The position numbers were made by a program, and so were the translations under genes. The notes below the pieces were generated by a model, which worked only from the letters and a program-made list of their open reading frames with translations, searched no databases and was not told the DNA's origin. This document shows, one piece after another, positions 26,725 to 34,733 of a stretch of 52,720 nt of DNA. Origin of the DNA: Rhodospirillales bacterium (lineage in GTDB: Bacteria; Pseudomonadota; Alphaproteobacteria; Rhodospirillales; Casp-alpha2); assembly GCA_017644185.1 (NCBI GenBank), contig JAEPMA010000017.1:1-52720 (forward strand). The letters are read 5' to 3'. How positions within the stretch are numbered: the first letter of the stretch is position 1; each line of letters starts with the position of its first letter.

Positions 26725-27195
26725 TTACGCGGCGAGCGTGCTGCGCATCATCCAGATGCTCTTTTCATGCACCGTCAGGCGGTCGGTCAGGATTCCGGCC
26801 GAGACTTCGTCACCGTTATCCTGCGCCGTCGAAAGCGCCGAGCGGATGGTGCGGGCGAGGGCCTCGTTGCTTTTGACGAGATCGGCAACCATCTCGTCGG
26901 CATTGGGCAGATCCTCGGTCTCCTCGACCGTCCCCAGTTCGCGGAATTTGGCGTAGGTGCCGGGCGCGGCGGCACCGAGCGCGCGGATCCGCTCCGCGAT
27001 CTCGTCGACCGCGGTCCACATCTCGGTGTACTGCTCCTCGAACATTTCGTGCAGGGACTTGAACATCGGACCGGTCACGTTCCAGTGGAAGTTGTGGGTC
27101 TTCAGATAGAGAATATACGTGTCGGCGAGCACCTTCGACATCGCATTGGCGCATTCCTTTTTCGCCTGTTTGGTCATTTCGACATTGCTTGTCAT
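26725..27195 (-). CDS. dps: Dps-family ferritin-like DNA-protection protein
   Basis: 156 aa. It forms a dodecamer that oxidises and stores iron with H2O2. Ferroxidase-site residues are visible in KTHNFHWNVTGPMFKSLH (His and following) and EQYTEMWTAVDEIAERIRALG (Asp/Glu). The start at 27195 is chosen for GAGAGGATTAAG upstream; a longer reading to 27252 lacks a site. It converges on aroB with only 9 bp between stops and diverges from a CNNM gene. Confidence 0.95.
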   Translation of the reverse strand: MTSNVEMTKQAKKECANAMSKVLADTYILYLKTHNFHWNVTGPMFKSLHEMFEEQYTEMWTAVDEIAERIRALGAAAPGTYAKFRELGTVEETEDLPNADEMVADLVKSNEALARTIRSALSTAQDNGDEVSAGILTDRLTVHEKSIWMMRSTLAA

Positions 27196-27510
27196 GGTCT
27201 TAATCCTCTCGATTTTGCGATTATCACCCCGTGCAAGACTGATATATTCCAAAAAATGAATGTTGAAAGCTGCAACCTGCGGCGGCCGTGCCGCGTATCG
27301 GGCCCGCCTTTAAAATATGTTTAATTTCAACTGATTAGATTAGGGACCGGAATACCTGCCTATGATATTTTGTTTCTATGGGAATGATCGGTTCTGCCGA
27401 TGGCGGGCGAGTCCCGTCAAAACCGGGGCTTTTGGTTGTCTGCGCCCCCCGGCCATGCGACATGTTGACGGTTCGCCCGGCGTCCCGCGCCGGAACACAC
27501 GTGGAAGGAA
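27196..27510. promoter_or_regulatory. 315-bp divergent region between dps and the CNNM gene
   Basis: No gene is seen. The left half (about 27225-27375) is AT-rich and should hold the dps promoter. The right half is GC-rich and should hold the promoter of the CNNM gene, whose ribosome site GGAAGGAA precedes 27511. I could not identify a clear OxyR or Fur-family box. Confidence 0.45.
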
Positions 27511-28806
27511 ATGACGATGTTGGAAATCGGTCTCGCAATTTTGGTGCTCCTCGTACTGTCCGGGTTCTTCTCGGGCTCGGAAACGGCCCTCACGGCCGCG
27601 TCCAAGCACGTGATGCATCAACTGGAACAGAGCGGCGACAAAAGGGCCGTCATCGTCAACGACCTTCACGAGGATAAGGAGCGCCTGATCGGCGCGATCC
27701 TGCTCGGCAACAACCTCGTCAACATCCTGTCGTCGGCCCTGGCGACGAGCCTTTTGATCAAGATGTTCGGCGACAACGGGGTCGCGTATGCGACCATCGC
27801 AATGACGCTTCTGGTGCTGATCTTCGCCGAGATCCTCCCCAAGACCTACGCCATCCGTCACGCCAACCGCATGGCGTTGGTGGTGGCGCCGATCATCAAG
27901 CCGATGATCGCGGTCTTCGCCCCCATCACCCTGACGATCAACGCCCTCGTCCGTTACATGCTGCAGGTTATGGGTGCCGGCCCCAATGCCGAGGAAAGCC
28001 GGGAGGCCGCGGAAGAGGAACTGCGCGGCGCCATCGAACTGCACGACGGTGACGAGCCATCCGTCAAACAAGAGCGCGACATGCTGCGCTCTGTTCTCGA
28101 ACTGACCGAAGTGCAGGTCGAGGAAATCATGACCCACCGGCGCAACGTGGTCGCTGTCGATGCCGGCCTTCCTTCCGACGAGATCGTCAAGCAGGTGCTG
28201 GAAAGCCCCTACACCCGTATCCCGCTGTGGAAAGACGACCCGGAGAATATCGTCGGTGTCCTGCACGCCAAGGCGCTGCTGCGCGAAATGATGCGCAACC
28301 AGGGCGACACCAAGGACATCGATATCATGAGCATCGCCACCCCGCCGTGGTTCATTCCCGAACAAACGCCTCTGCTGGATCAGTTGCAGGCCTTCCGCAA
28401 CCGCCGTGAACACTTCGCCCTGGTGATCGACGAATACGGCTCCAACATGGGGGTCGTCACCCTCGAAGACATCATCGAGGAAATTGTCGGCGACATCGAC
28501 GACGAACACGACGTGGAAGTCACCGGTGTCAGCCCGCAGGCGGATGGGAGTTACCTCATCGACGGGACCGTCACGCTCCGCGATCTCAATCGTGAATACG
28601 AATGGGACCTCCCCGACGAGGAAGCGTCCACCATCGCGGGTCTGGTGCTGCACGAAAGCCGCCGTATCCCGGAAGTCGGCCAGAGTTTCATGTTCCACGA
28701 TTTCCGCTTCGATATCGTCGGCCGGCAAAGCAACCAGATCACCCGTATCCGGGTCACACCGCCCAGCGGCGACCCGGGTGAACAGTCCGAAGTGTCTGGA
28801 AAATAA
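27511..28806 (+). CDS. CNNM/HlyC-CorC family protein with CBS domains
   Basis: 431 aa. N-terminal DUF21/CNNM membrane domain (about 1-190) beginning LSGFFSGSETALTAAS, with several helices, then a CBS pair (about 200-330: EIMTHRRNVVAVD and VIDEYGSNMGVVTLEDIIEEIVGDI) and a C-terminal CorC_HlyC domain (about 345-420). Family members are linked to Mg2+/Co2+ efflux or resistance; the old name haemolysin C is misleading. It follows the aroKB locus, a common alphaproteobacterial order. Confidence 0.92.
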   Translation: MTMLEIGLAILVLLVLSGFFSGSETALTAASKHVMHQLEQSGDKRAVIVNDLHEDKERLIGAILLGNNLVNILSSALATSLLIKMFGDNGVAYATIAMTLLVLIFAEILPKTYAIRHANRMALVVAPIIKPMIAVFAPITLTINALVRYMLQVMGAGPNAEESREAAEEELRGAIELHDGDEPSVKQERDMLRSVLELTEVQVEEIMTHRRNVVAVDAGLPSDEIVKQVLESPYTRIPLWKDDPENIVGVLHAKALLREMMRNQGDTKDIDIMSIATPPWFIPEQTPLLDQLQAFRNRREHFALVIDEYGSNMGVVTLEDIIEEIVGDIDDEHDVEVTGVSPQADGSYLIDGTVTLRDLNREYEWDLPDEEASTIAGLVLHESRRIPEVGQSFMFHDFRFDIVGRQSNQITRIRVTPPSGDPGEQSEVSGK

Positions 28807-28942
28807 TGAATATTTTTTGGGTTGGGTATGCTTCCCGATTTACGCTTCAACTCGGAATTAGGTTAACGTAGACTGATTTCGTAGCCGCGGGTCGTACGCA
28901 CGGGGGAGTCGTTTGCGGCTACCTGTTGATGGGAGGACTTAC

Positions 28943-29389
28943 ATGGCGCGAAAAATCGTACCCGACATCGTACAACCGGTGGACGTTGCCAGTGTTACGG
29001 CAGCGGATACCGCGCTCGTCGCCGCTAAAATGATGCGCGACAAAAAGATTGCGGCGCTGATCGTTGTCGATGCCGAGCACAACCTGACGGGAATCGTCAC
29101 CGAACGCGATATGGTGTTTCGTCTGACGGCGGAGGGGCTTGACCCCACCACCACCAAGATTGCCGATATCATGACCGCGAACCCGGACACCCTCGCCCCG
29201 GACGACAGCCCGTTCGATGCGTTGGAGTTGATGCAGACCCGCAGATACCGGCACCTGCCGGTGGTCGAAGGTTCGAAGTGCATCGCCGTCGTTTCGGTCC
29301 GCGATCTGTTCAATTCGGTGAAGGAATCACTGGAAGAGAGCATCCGCGAGACCGAAGCTTTCGTGTTCGGCGACCGCTACGGGGCTTAG
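28943..29389 (+). CDS. Stand-alone CBS-pair protein
   Basis: 148 aa, two CBS motifs (about 8-62 and 72-130) with the typical ends GIVTERDMVFRL and AVVSVRDLFNSV. CBS pairs bind adenosyl nucleotides and regulate partners. The ATG at 28943 follows GGGAGGA. It lies 136 bp after the CNNM gene on the same strand and may respond to the same energy or ion state; that is inference. Confidence 0.9.
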   Translation: MARKIVPDIVQPVDVASVTAADTALVAAKMMRDKKIAALIVVDAEHNLTGIVTERDMVFRLTAEGLDPTTTKIADIMTANPDTLAPDDSPFDALELMQTRRYRHLPVVEGSKCIAVVSVRDLFNSVKESLEESIRETEAFVFGDRYGA

Positions 29390-29739
29390 TGCGGCAAAAC
29401 TTTGCCTTTCGTCGTCCTGAACTTGATTCAGGACCCATAAGGCTTCCTTCGAGACGGCCGCCGGCCTCCTCAGGATGAGGAAAAGTGTCCACCCTCATGC
29501 TGAGACGCGAGCATGGACCCTGAATCGCGTTCAGGGTGACGGGTGGGTAAGAACGCGAGAACAATCCAAGATCATCGTCGTCCTGAACTTGATTCGGGCC
29601 CCATACGTCCCGGGACTCATTCACCGATGGGTCCCGGGCTTCGGCGGCGCGCCTCGCCCGGGAAATATCAATCTATTCAGATGCCAGCCCCCGCGCCTTT
29701 CCCCCTTTCCATTCCGCCGGAATTGCCGTAATCCGCCCT
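29390..29739. repeat. 350-bp gene-free stretch with family B hairpin repeats
   Basis: Contains CTGAACTTGATTCAG at about 29417, CTGAATCGCGTTCAG at about 29521 and a decayed copy (CTGAACTTGATTCGG) at about 29582, each near CCAT and GACG flanks, plus GTCCCGGG elements near 29610-29640. Nothing coding is supported. The promoter of the EamA gene at 29740 should lie at its right end. Confidence 0.6.
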
Positions 29740-30624
29740 ATGAACGCGATCCAACGCCAGGACAACGCCACACTCGGGATCACCCTCGTGATCGCGGCGA
29801 TGTTCAGTTTCGCGACCCAGGACGCCTTCACCAAGACGCTGGCCGCCGACTATGCCGCACCGCAGATCGTCTGGGTGCGCTATCTGTTCTATACGGTTTT
29901 CGCGCTCGCCTTTTCGATGCGCAAACGGCCGCTCAGGCAACTTCTGAAAAGTAATGCGCCGTGGCTGCAGGTCGCGCGCTCTTTACTGATCCTGGCCGAG
30001 ATCGCGACGTTCGTGGTGGCGGTCAGGTACATGTCGCTCGCCGAAGTGCACGCCATCATCGCGACGTTCCCCCTCATGGTGACCGCGATCGCGGCTTTGT
30101 TTCTAGGCGAACGTGTCGGCATTCGCCGCTGGATGGCGGTGCTCGCGGGGTTCATCGGCGTGTTGATCATCATCCGCCCGGGATTGATCGCGATCCAGCC
30201 CGGTATGTTCGTAGCCCTCGCCACCGCGTTGATGTTCGCCGGGTATAACGTGCTGACGCGCCTCGTCGCGCGCTACGACGACGGGGAAACGTCGACGGTC
30301 TACATGGCACTGATCGGGACCGCGGTGCTGTGCTGTATCGGTCCGTTTTATTGGGTGCCGCTCCCGGCGTGGGACTGGTTTTTGCTGATCTGCCTGTCGC
30401 TCAACGCGGCGTGCGGGCACTTCCTTCTGATCAAGGCGCTCGAGGCGGCGCCCGCGGCGACCCTTCAGCCTTTCAACTACACCCTTTTGGTTTTCGCCAC
30501 CGTGATCGGCTATTTCGTGTTCGACAACCTGCCCGACCTCTGGACCGTCACCGGCGCGGCGGTGATCGTCATCAGCGGCCTCTACACCATCTATCGCGAA
30601 CGCGAGCGCAAACCGGCGGGGTGA
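29740..30624 (+). CDS. EamA/DMT-superfamily transporter
   Basis: 294 aa, about ten transmembrane helices in two EamA repeats (about 14-142 and 152-284). The opening LVIAAMFSFATQDAFTK with YLFYTVFAL and YMSLAEVHAIIATFPLMVT resembles S-adenosylmethionine/riboflavin-type DMT exporters, but substrate prediction within EamA is unreliable. It is monocistronic and converges on the thioesterase gene across a hairpin pair. It is not closely similar to the other EamA protein at 4102. Confidence 0.88.
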   Translation: MNAIQRQDNATLGITLVIAAMFSFATQDAFTKTLAADYAAPQIVWVRYLFYTVFALAFSMRKRPLRQLLKSNAPWLQVARSLLILAEIATFVVAVRYMSLAEVHAIIATFPLMVTAIAALFLGERVGIRRWMAVLAGFIGVLIIIRPGLIAIQPGMFVALATALMFAGYNVLTRLVARYDDGETSTVYMALIGTAVLCCIGPFYWVPLPAWDWFLLICLSLNAACGHFLLIKALEAAPAATLQPFNYTLLVFATVIGYFVFDNLPDLWTVTGAAVIVISGLYTIYRERERKPAG

Positions 30625-30636
30625 GCGCACCTCTTC

Positions 30637-30709
30637 GTCATCCCCGCGAAAGCGGGGACCCAGTGTAAACGATGGCGCCGCTGGATTCCCGCTTACGCGG
30701 GAATGACGA
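30637..30709. repeat. Family C paired hairpin repeat
   Basis: CCCCGCGAAAGCGGGG (about 30642-30657) and TTCCCGCTTACGCGGGAA (about 30685-30702), bounded by GTCAT on the left and ATGACG on the right. It lies between the convergent EamA and thioesterase genes, where it may end both transcripts. Confidence 0.7.
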
Positions 30710-30722
30710 CATTCTCAAAACA

Positions 30723-31157
30723 TCACAATCCCAGATCGGCGAGATCCTGATCGGTCACGAACACGGTCCCGGTAAAGGCGACGATGTCGGTGTCGTCGGC
30801 GGGGCGCACCACATCGACCCGGTAGACCGCTTTCCTGCGCGTGCGCGATACTTCGCGGGAGCGGGCCTCAAGCACGTCGCCCTCTTTCACCCCCGACAGA
30901 TAGACAATGTGCGCGTCGATCCCGACCGACACTTTGTCGTAGGTGTTGGACGACATCCCGAACGCGGTATCCGCGAAGGCGAAGGTCACACCGCCATGCC
31001 CCCAGCCCAGAAAATTCAGGTGCTCGGCCTTCACCGTCATCCGCAGATCAAGAAGTCCCGGCTGGGCATCCAGTACTTCGACCCCCATTTTCTGGGCGCA
31101 GTTATCGCGCGCGATCATCTTCTCGACCCACGCGCGTTTGTTGTTGTCGGCGTGCAC
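30723..31157 (-). CDS. PaaI-like hotdog-fold acyl-CoA thioesterase
   Basis: 144 aa, single hotdog domain with the PaaI signature GWGHGGVTFAFADTAFG (about residues 51-67), where the Gly and Asp residues line the thioester site. PaaI-type enzymes hydrolyse ring-activated or dead-end acyl-CoAs and free CoA. It is the last gene of the TetR-mutase operon, 5 bp after the mutase stop, so it probably rescues CoA from, or releases, the mutase product. The start is GTG. Confidence 0.87.
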   Translation of the reverse strand: MHADNNKRAWVEKMIARDNCAQKMGVEVLDAQPGLLDLRMTVKAEHLNFLGWGHGGVTFAFADTAFGMSSNTYDKVSVGIDAHIVYLSGVKEGDVLEARSREVSRTRRKAVYRVDVVRPADDTDIVAFTGTVFVTDQDLADLGL

Positions 31158-31162
31158 GCCCG

Positions 31163-32851
31163 TCAGGCCGCGATCATCGGCTGGCCGAAGCCGAGCTCAC
31201 GCCGGAGGCACGCGCACATTTCACCGTGCGTCGCCCCCACACTCGCCGCCTCGACCAGTTTTTCGAAGACGTTGTCGTTTTCGTCCTCGCACGCCCGGGC
31301 CATCGCCGCCAACGCTTTCTCCACCTTCGAATTATCGCGCTCGGATTTGAAGGTTTTCAGCTTCTTCACCTGATCTTCCATCGCTTTCTGGGTCGGGCGC
31401 TCAAGCGGCATGACGGGCACGTCCTCGTCATCCTGATACGCATTCACTCCGACGATGGTCTGCTCCCCCGTTTCGACGCGGCGCTGGAAATCCATCGACG
31501 ACTCGCCGATCTTTTCCTGCACGATCCCTTTCGAGACCGCGTCGAACATCCCGCCGGCGGCGTCGATTTCGTCGAACACCGCCATTATTTTTTCTTCCAT
31601 CTGATCGGTGAGCGCCTCGACGTAGTAAGAGCCCCCCAGCGGATCGATGACATCGGTCAGGCCCGCTTCTTCCCTCAGAATGTTCTGCGTCTGGATGGCG
31701 ATCTTGGCCGCCGCCTCGGTCGGGGTCGACAATACTTCGTCATAGGCGTCCGTGTGCATCGACTGTAATCCACCCAGAATACCGGCGATCGCCTGCGCCG
31801 TGGTGCGCGCGATGTTGTTCAACGGCTGCTGGCGGGTCAGGTCGACGCCCGACGTCTGGGCGTGGAACTTGAAGCGCCACGCGCGCGGGTGTTCGGCCCC
31901 CAGTCGTTCCTTCGCAAGACGCGCCCAGATGCGGCGTCCGGCCCTGAACTTGGCGATCTCCTCGAAAAAGCTGATCGAGATATCGAAGAAGAACGTGAAG
32001 CGCGGCAGGAAGGTATTCACGTCCAATCCCCGCGCCTGGCAATCTTCCGCGTACTGGATCGCGGAGGCGAGCGTGAAGGCCATCGCTTCCGCCGGCGTCG
32101 CGCCCGATTGCTGCATGTGCTGGCCGACGACCGAGACCGGGTTCCAGCGCGGCAGTCTTTCATTCGCGAACTGCACATGGTCGACGAACACCCGCCGCGC
32201 CCCGCCCAACGCCAACCTGAAGAACATGTGGTTGGCAACGTAGTGAGAAATATAGTCGCTCTGATTCGACGTCCCGGAAATCCGCGACCACGGAATATCG
32301 CGGCGGTCGGCAACCCCCAACAGAAACGCCAGAAGCGTGAACGGCGACGGGTCGTTCAACGCCACCGACATGTCACCGATGGGCACCCCGTCCAGACACG
32401 TCTCCATATCCTCGATGGTGTTTATCGTCGTCCCGCAGGTCCCAAGGATTTCGATATCGACTTCATCGATGTCATAGCCCCGGTAAACCGAATTGCACGG
32501 GATCATGCTTAATGCGGTCGCGCCGCTATCGATGATTCGCCGCATGCGGGCGTTGTAGTCTTCCGGCGTCGCAAGTCCGATCAACTGACGCTGCGTCCAC
32601 GACCGGCCCCGATGCATGGTGGGATAGATCCCGCGCGTGAACGGCTTGTCGCCGGGAAAGCCGAGATCGGGGAGATACGCGTCCGGCGACCAGTCCTCGG
32701 GGGTGTAAAGCGGCTTCACCTCGATCCCTGAGCGGTTGTAGCGCGGCTTTTCGCCGGGGAGCTGCCCCTTGTAAGAGTCCAGCCACTGGTCGCGTGCGGC
32801 TTCGAAATCCTGGCCCATTTTCGTGTTCTTGCCGTTGTCGGACATACTCAT
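31163..32851 (-). CDS. B12-dependent acyl-CoA mutase, large (catalytic) subunit, substrate unknown
   Basis: 562 aa TIM-barrel subunit of the methylmalonyl-CoA mutase family; the B12-binding domain is on a separate gene, as in IcmAB and HcmAB. CoA/radical motifs retained: [10 protein letters not shown] (70-79), His245 in [49 protein letters not shown] and [10 protein letters not shown]. By hand alignment, Tyr89 of methylmalonyl-CoA mutase is His80 here, Arg207 is Ala206, Gln197 is Asn196, and the FDLPTQ block reads IPCNSV. None of the mutases I know (methylmalonyl, ethylmalonyl, isobutyryl, 2-hydroxyisobutyryl) has this set. The ATG overlaps the small-subunit stop (ATGA); a second ATG lies 6 bp on. 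Confidence 0.87.
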   Translation of the reverse strand: MSMSDNGKNTKMGQDFEAARDQWLDSYKGQLPGEKPRYNRSGIEVKPLYTPEDWSPDAYLPDLGFPGDKPFTRGIYPTMHRGRSWTQRQLIGLATPEDYNARMRRIIDSGATALSMIPCNSVYRGYDIDEVDIEILGTCGTTINTIEDMETCLDGVPIGDMSVALNDPSPFTLLAFLLGVADRRDIPWSRISGTSNQSDYISHYVANHMFFRLALGGARRVFVDHVQFANERLPRWNPVSVVGQHMQQSGATPAEAMAFTLASAIQYAEDCQARGLDVNTFLPRFTFFFDISISFFEEIAKFRAGRRIWARLAKERLGAEHPRAWRFKFHAQTSGVDLTRQQPLNNIARTTAQAIAGILGGLQSMHTDAYDEVLSTPTEAAAKIAIQTQNILREEAGLTDVIDPLGGSYYVEALTDQMEEKIMAVFDEIDAAGGMFDAVSKGIVQEKIGESSMDFQRRVETGEQTIVGVNAYQDDEDVPVMPLERPTQKAMEDQVKKLKTFKSERDNSKVEKALAAMARACEDENDNVFEKLVEAASVGATHGEMCACLRRELGFGQPMIAA

Positions 32852-33315
32852 TCTCCCAAGGTCTTGCGGCGTTCGACGATCAGGTCGGCGATCCCGCCGA
32901 CGATGTCCGCCTGCGAGCAACCGGGGTGAAACACCCGGGCCACACCCTCCGCCATCAGCATTTTCTCGTCCGCATCCGGAACGATCCCGCCGACGATGAC
33001 GATCACGTCTTCGAGGCCGGCGGCCTTCAGCGCCTTCATCAGTTTGGGCACCAGAAGATGATCGGTCGCCAAAGACGAGACGCCGATACAATCGACGTCT
33101 TCCTGCGCCGCCTGATTGACCACCGTTTCGACCTGCTGCCAGGGGCCGGTGTAAATAACCTCCATCCCCGCATCCCGTAAAAACGAGGCGACAAGGCGCG
33201 ACCCCCGGTCGTGGCCGTCGAGGCCGATCTTGGTGACCATCACCTTGGGTGGGCGGGAAAGCCCGGCGACGGCCGGATGGATGGCGGAACTCGGATGTGC
33301 TTCGGTCGTGTTCAT
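32848..33315 (-). CDS. B12-binding small subunit of the acyl-CoA mutase
   Basis: 155 aa. Full cobalamin-binding domain: [12 protein letters not shown] (29-40) with DxHxxG and the cobalt-coordinating His35, the GVSSL segment (78-82) and the GG of VIVGGIVPD (106-114). It binds adenosylcobalamin base-off/His-on and pairs with the large subunit, whose ATG overlaps its stop. The start ATG at 33315 overlaps the TetR stop (ATGA) and follows GGAAG. Order small-then-large differs from many MCM loci. Confidence 0.92.
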   Translation of the reverse strand: MNTTEAHPSSAIHPAVAGLSRPPKVMVTKIGLDGHDRGSRLVASFLRDAGMEVIYTGPWQQVETVVNQAAQEDVDCIGVSSLATDHLLVPKLMKALKAAGLEDVIVIVGGIVPDADEKMLMAEGVARVFHPGCSQADIVGGIADLIVERRKTLGE

Positions 33316-33929
33316 GTCGTGCTTCCTGGGGTTTCCCCGTTTTTGACGATGCGGATGAAGTGGGCCGCGATTTCCGCGGGTGGGGTACCGTCGGGGCGGT
33401 ACCATGTCTTCGACCAGTTGGCAGCGCCGAGTAAGATCAGGCGCAGCCAACCGGCGTCTTGCTTATTCGAAAGCGGCAGTGCGTCGACGAGAGCGCGGAA
33501 CCGGTCCTCGTAATCGTCGCGGAGCTTGATCAAAGTGGCACGCAATTCCGGCTCGTCGGCGGGCAGATCGCGGATCACCACCTGCGCGTAATCGCCACCG
33601 TCCAGAAGACTGTTCAGGTGTGCCGCGAGGGCCGCTTCCAGTCTTTTCCATGGGTCGGCCGGATCGGCCGCGATCACGGCGCTATCGACGGCGTCGGCGA
33701 TCCGGCGCACGCCCTCTTCGTGGACGGCGATCAAGAGCGCGGTCTTGGATTTGAAGTGGTAGTAAAGCGAGCCCGCCAGCATCCCCGCGTCGGAGGCGAT
33801 ATCGCGCATGGTGGTCGCCGCATAGCCTTGACGGCGGAACCGGTACGCCGCCGCATTGAGGATGCCGGCGCGGCGGTTGTTCACGCGCGGGCGGGCGGCA
33901 TCGGTGTCGAGGGCGGTCTGTCCATCCAT
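33312..33929 (-). CDS. TetR-family transcriptional regulator of the mutase operon
   Basis: 205 aa. N-terminal TetR HTH at about residues 20-65 ([18 protein letters not shown], then [19 protein letters not shown]). The ligand-binding half resembles the TetR group often found with fatty-acid or acyl-CoA catabolism genes. It is first in the operon and overlaps the small-subunit gene by ATGA. The palindrome at 33953-33968 lies 24 bp upstream, so autoregulation and control of the divergent DUF2889 gene are likely. Ligand unknown; an acyl-CoA is a fair guess. Confidence 0.92.
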   Translation of the reverse strand: MDGQTALDTDAARPRVNNRRAGILNAAAYRFRRQGYAATTMRDIASDAGMLAGSLYYHFKSKTALLIAVHEEGVRRIADAVDSAVIAADPADPWKRLEAALAAHLNSLLDGGDYAQVVIRDLPADEPELRATLIKLRDDYEDRFRALVDALPLSNKQDAGWLRLILLGAANWSKTWYRPDGTPPAEIAAHFIRIVKNGETPGSTT

Positions 33930-33952
33930 GATGCGAGGCCTCGAAATCAGTT

Positions 33953-33968
33953 AAACAAACATTTGTTT
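33953..33968. promoter_or_regulatory. TetR-type operator palindrome
   Basis: AAACAAA-CA-TTTGTTT, a perfect 7-bp inverted repeat with 2-bp spacer, embedded in an AT-rich stretch otherwise GC-rich on both sides. It sits between the divergent TetR and DUF2889 genes. The arms resemble known TetR-family sites with AAACAAA-like half-sites. Confidence 0.7.
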
Positions 33969-34041
33969 GGTTAATATAGCCCTTGCTTTGCCTGGATACA
34001 AACGCGAAATGAGAAGCAATGAAGACGATGGAGATTGCCAA

Positions 34042-34593
34042 ATGCCGCTTTCGAAGCCTGCCAAACGGCAGCACATTCACACCCGCGAAATCCGTTGCGA
34101 CGCCTATCAACGCGAAGACGGGCTGTGGGATATCGAAGGGATCATCACCGATACCAAGTCCTACTCCTTCGACAACACCGACCGCGGCCATGTCGCGGCG
34201 GGTGAGCCGGTCCACCAGATGCGGGTGAGGCTGACGATCGACGAGGAATTGGTGGTCCAGGAAGCCGAAGCGGTGACGGAAGCGGCGCCGTTCAACATGT
34301 GCGGCAACATCGCCCCCGATTATTCAAAGCTCGCGGGCCTCAAGATCGGTCCCGGCTGGCGCAAGAACGTGTTCGAACGTTTGGGCCGCACCAAGGGCTG
34401 CACGCATATCTCGGACCTGGTCCTGGGGCCTTTGCCCGTAACCGCGTTCCAGGCCGTGATCCCGGCCCGGCGCCTTCGCGAGAATGAGCCCGCCGACGGC
34501 AAACGCCCGTCGACGCTGGATACCTGCCATGCCCTCGCCGCCACCAGCCCGGTCGTCAAACGCCGCTGGCCGGCGTTCTACGAGGGAGAGTGA
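34042..34593 (+). CDS. DUF2889-domain protein
   Basis: 183 aa. Recognised by the opening HTREIRCDAYQREDGLWDIEG and the ITDTKSYSF, NMCGNIAPDYSKLAGLKIGPGW and GRTKGCTHISDLVLG blocks, which carry conserved Cys, His and Asp residues. Biochemical function unknown to me; the Cys/His pattern could bind metal. It shares the TetR palindrome with the mutase operon, so it probably serves the same pathway. The ATG at 34042 follows GGAGATTG; an in-frame ATG lies at 34009. Its last 16 codons are duplicated at 36313-36370 beyond the inserted gene. Confidence 0.82.
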   Translation: MPLSKPAKRQHIHTREIRCDAYQREDGLWDIEGIITDTKSYSFDNTDRGHVAAGEPVHQMRVRLTIDEELVVQEAEAVTEAAPFNMCGNIAPDYSKLAGLKIGPGWRKNVFERLGRTKGCTHISDLVLGPLPVTAFQAVIPARRLRENEPADGKRPSTLDTCHALAATSPVVKRRWPAFYEGE

Positions 34594-34599
34594 GGGCTT
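34542..34599 (+). repeat. Direct repeat, left copy (3' end of the DUF2889 gene)
   Basis: 58 bp covering the last codons, stop and 6 bp beyond of the DUF2889 gene. It matches 36313-36370 at 53 of 58 positions with no gaps. The two copies bound the cargo gene at 34734-36302, like the attL/attR of an element inserted into the 3' end of a gene. Confidence 0.8.
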
Positions 34600-34733
34600 C
34601 TATACTAGCTGTCAGTAGCGGGACATTAGATATTTATTCTATTTTATGTTGAATTCATGTATATTTTAATCTTTCGGATGGCAGTTTATTGATCTGCCGC
34701 AGATCGGGCCGTCATTGTTTGCAAGGGAAAGCG

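Noticed and set aside
27376-28728. 450-codon open frame antisense to the CNNM gene
   Set aside because: Shadow frame; the plus-strand CNNM protein has clear domains throughout.
33930-34041. Cobalamin riboswitch upstream of the mutase operon
   Set aside because: The gap is only about 110 bp, AT-rich, and lacks the B12-box GCCACTG and the expected folded core.
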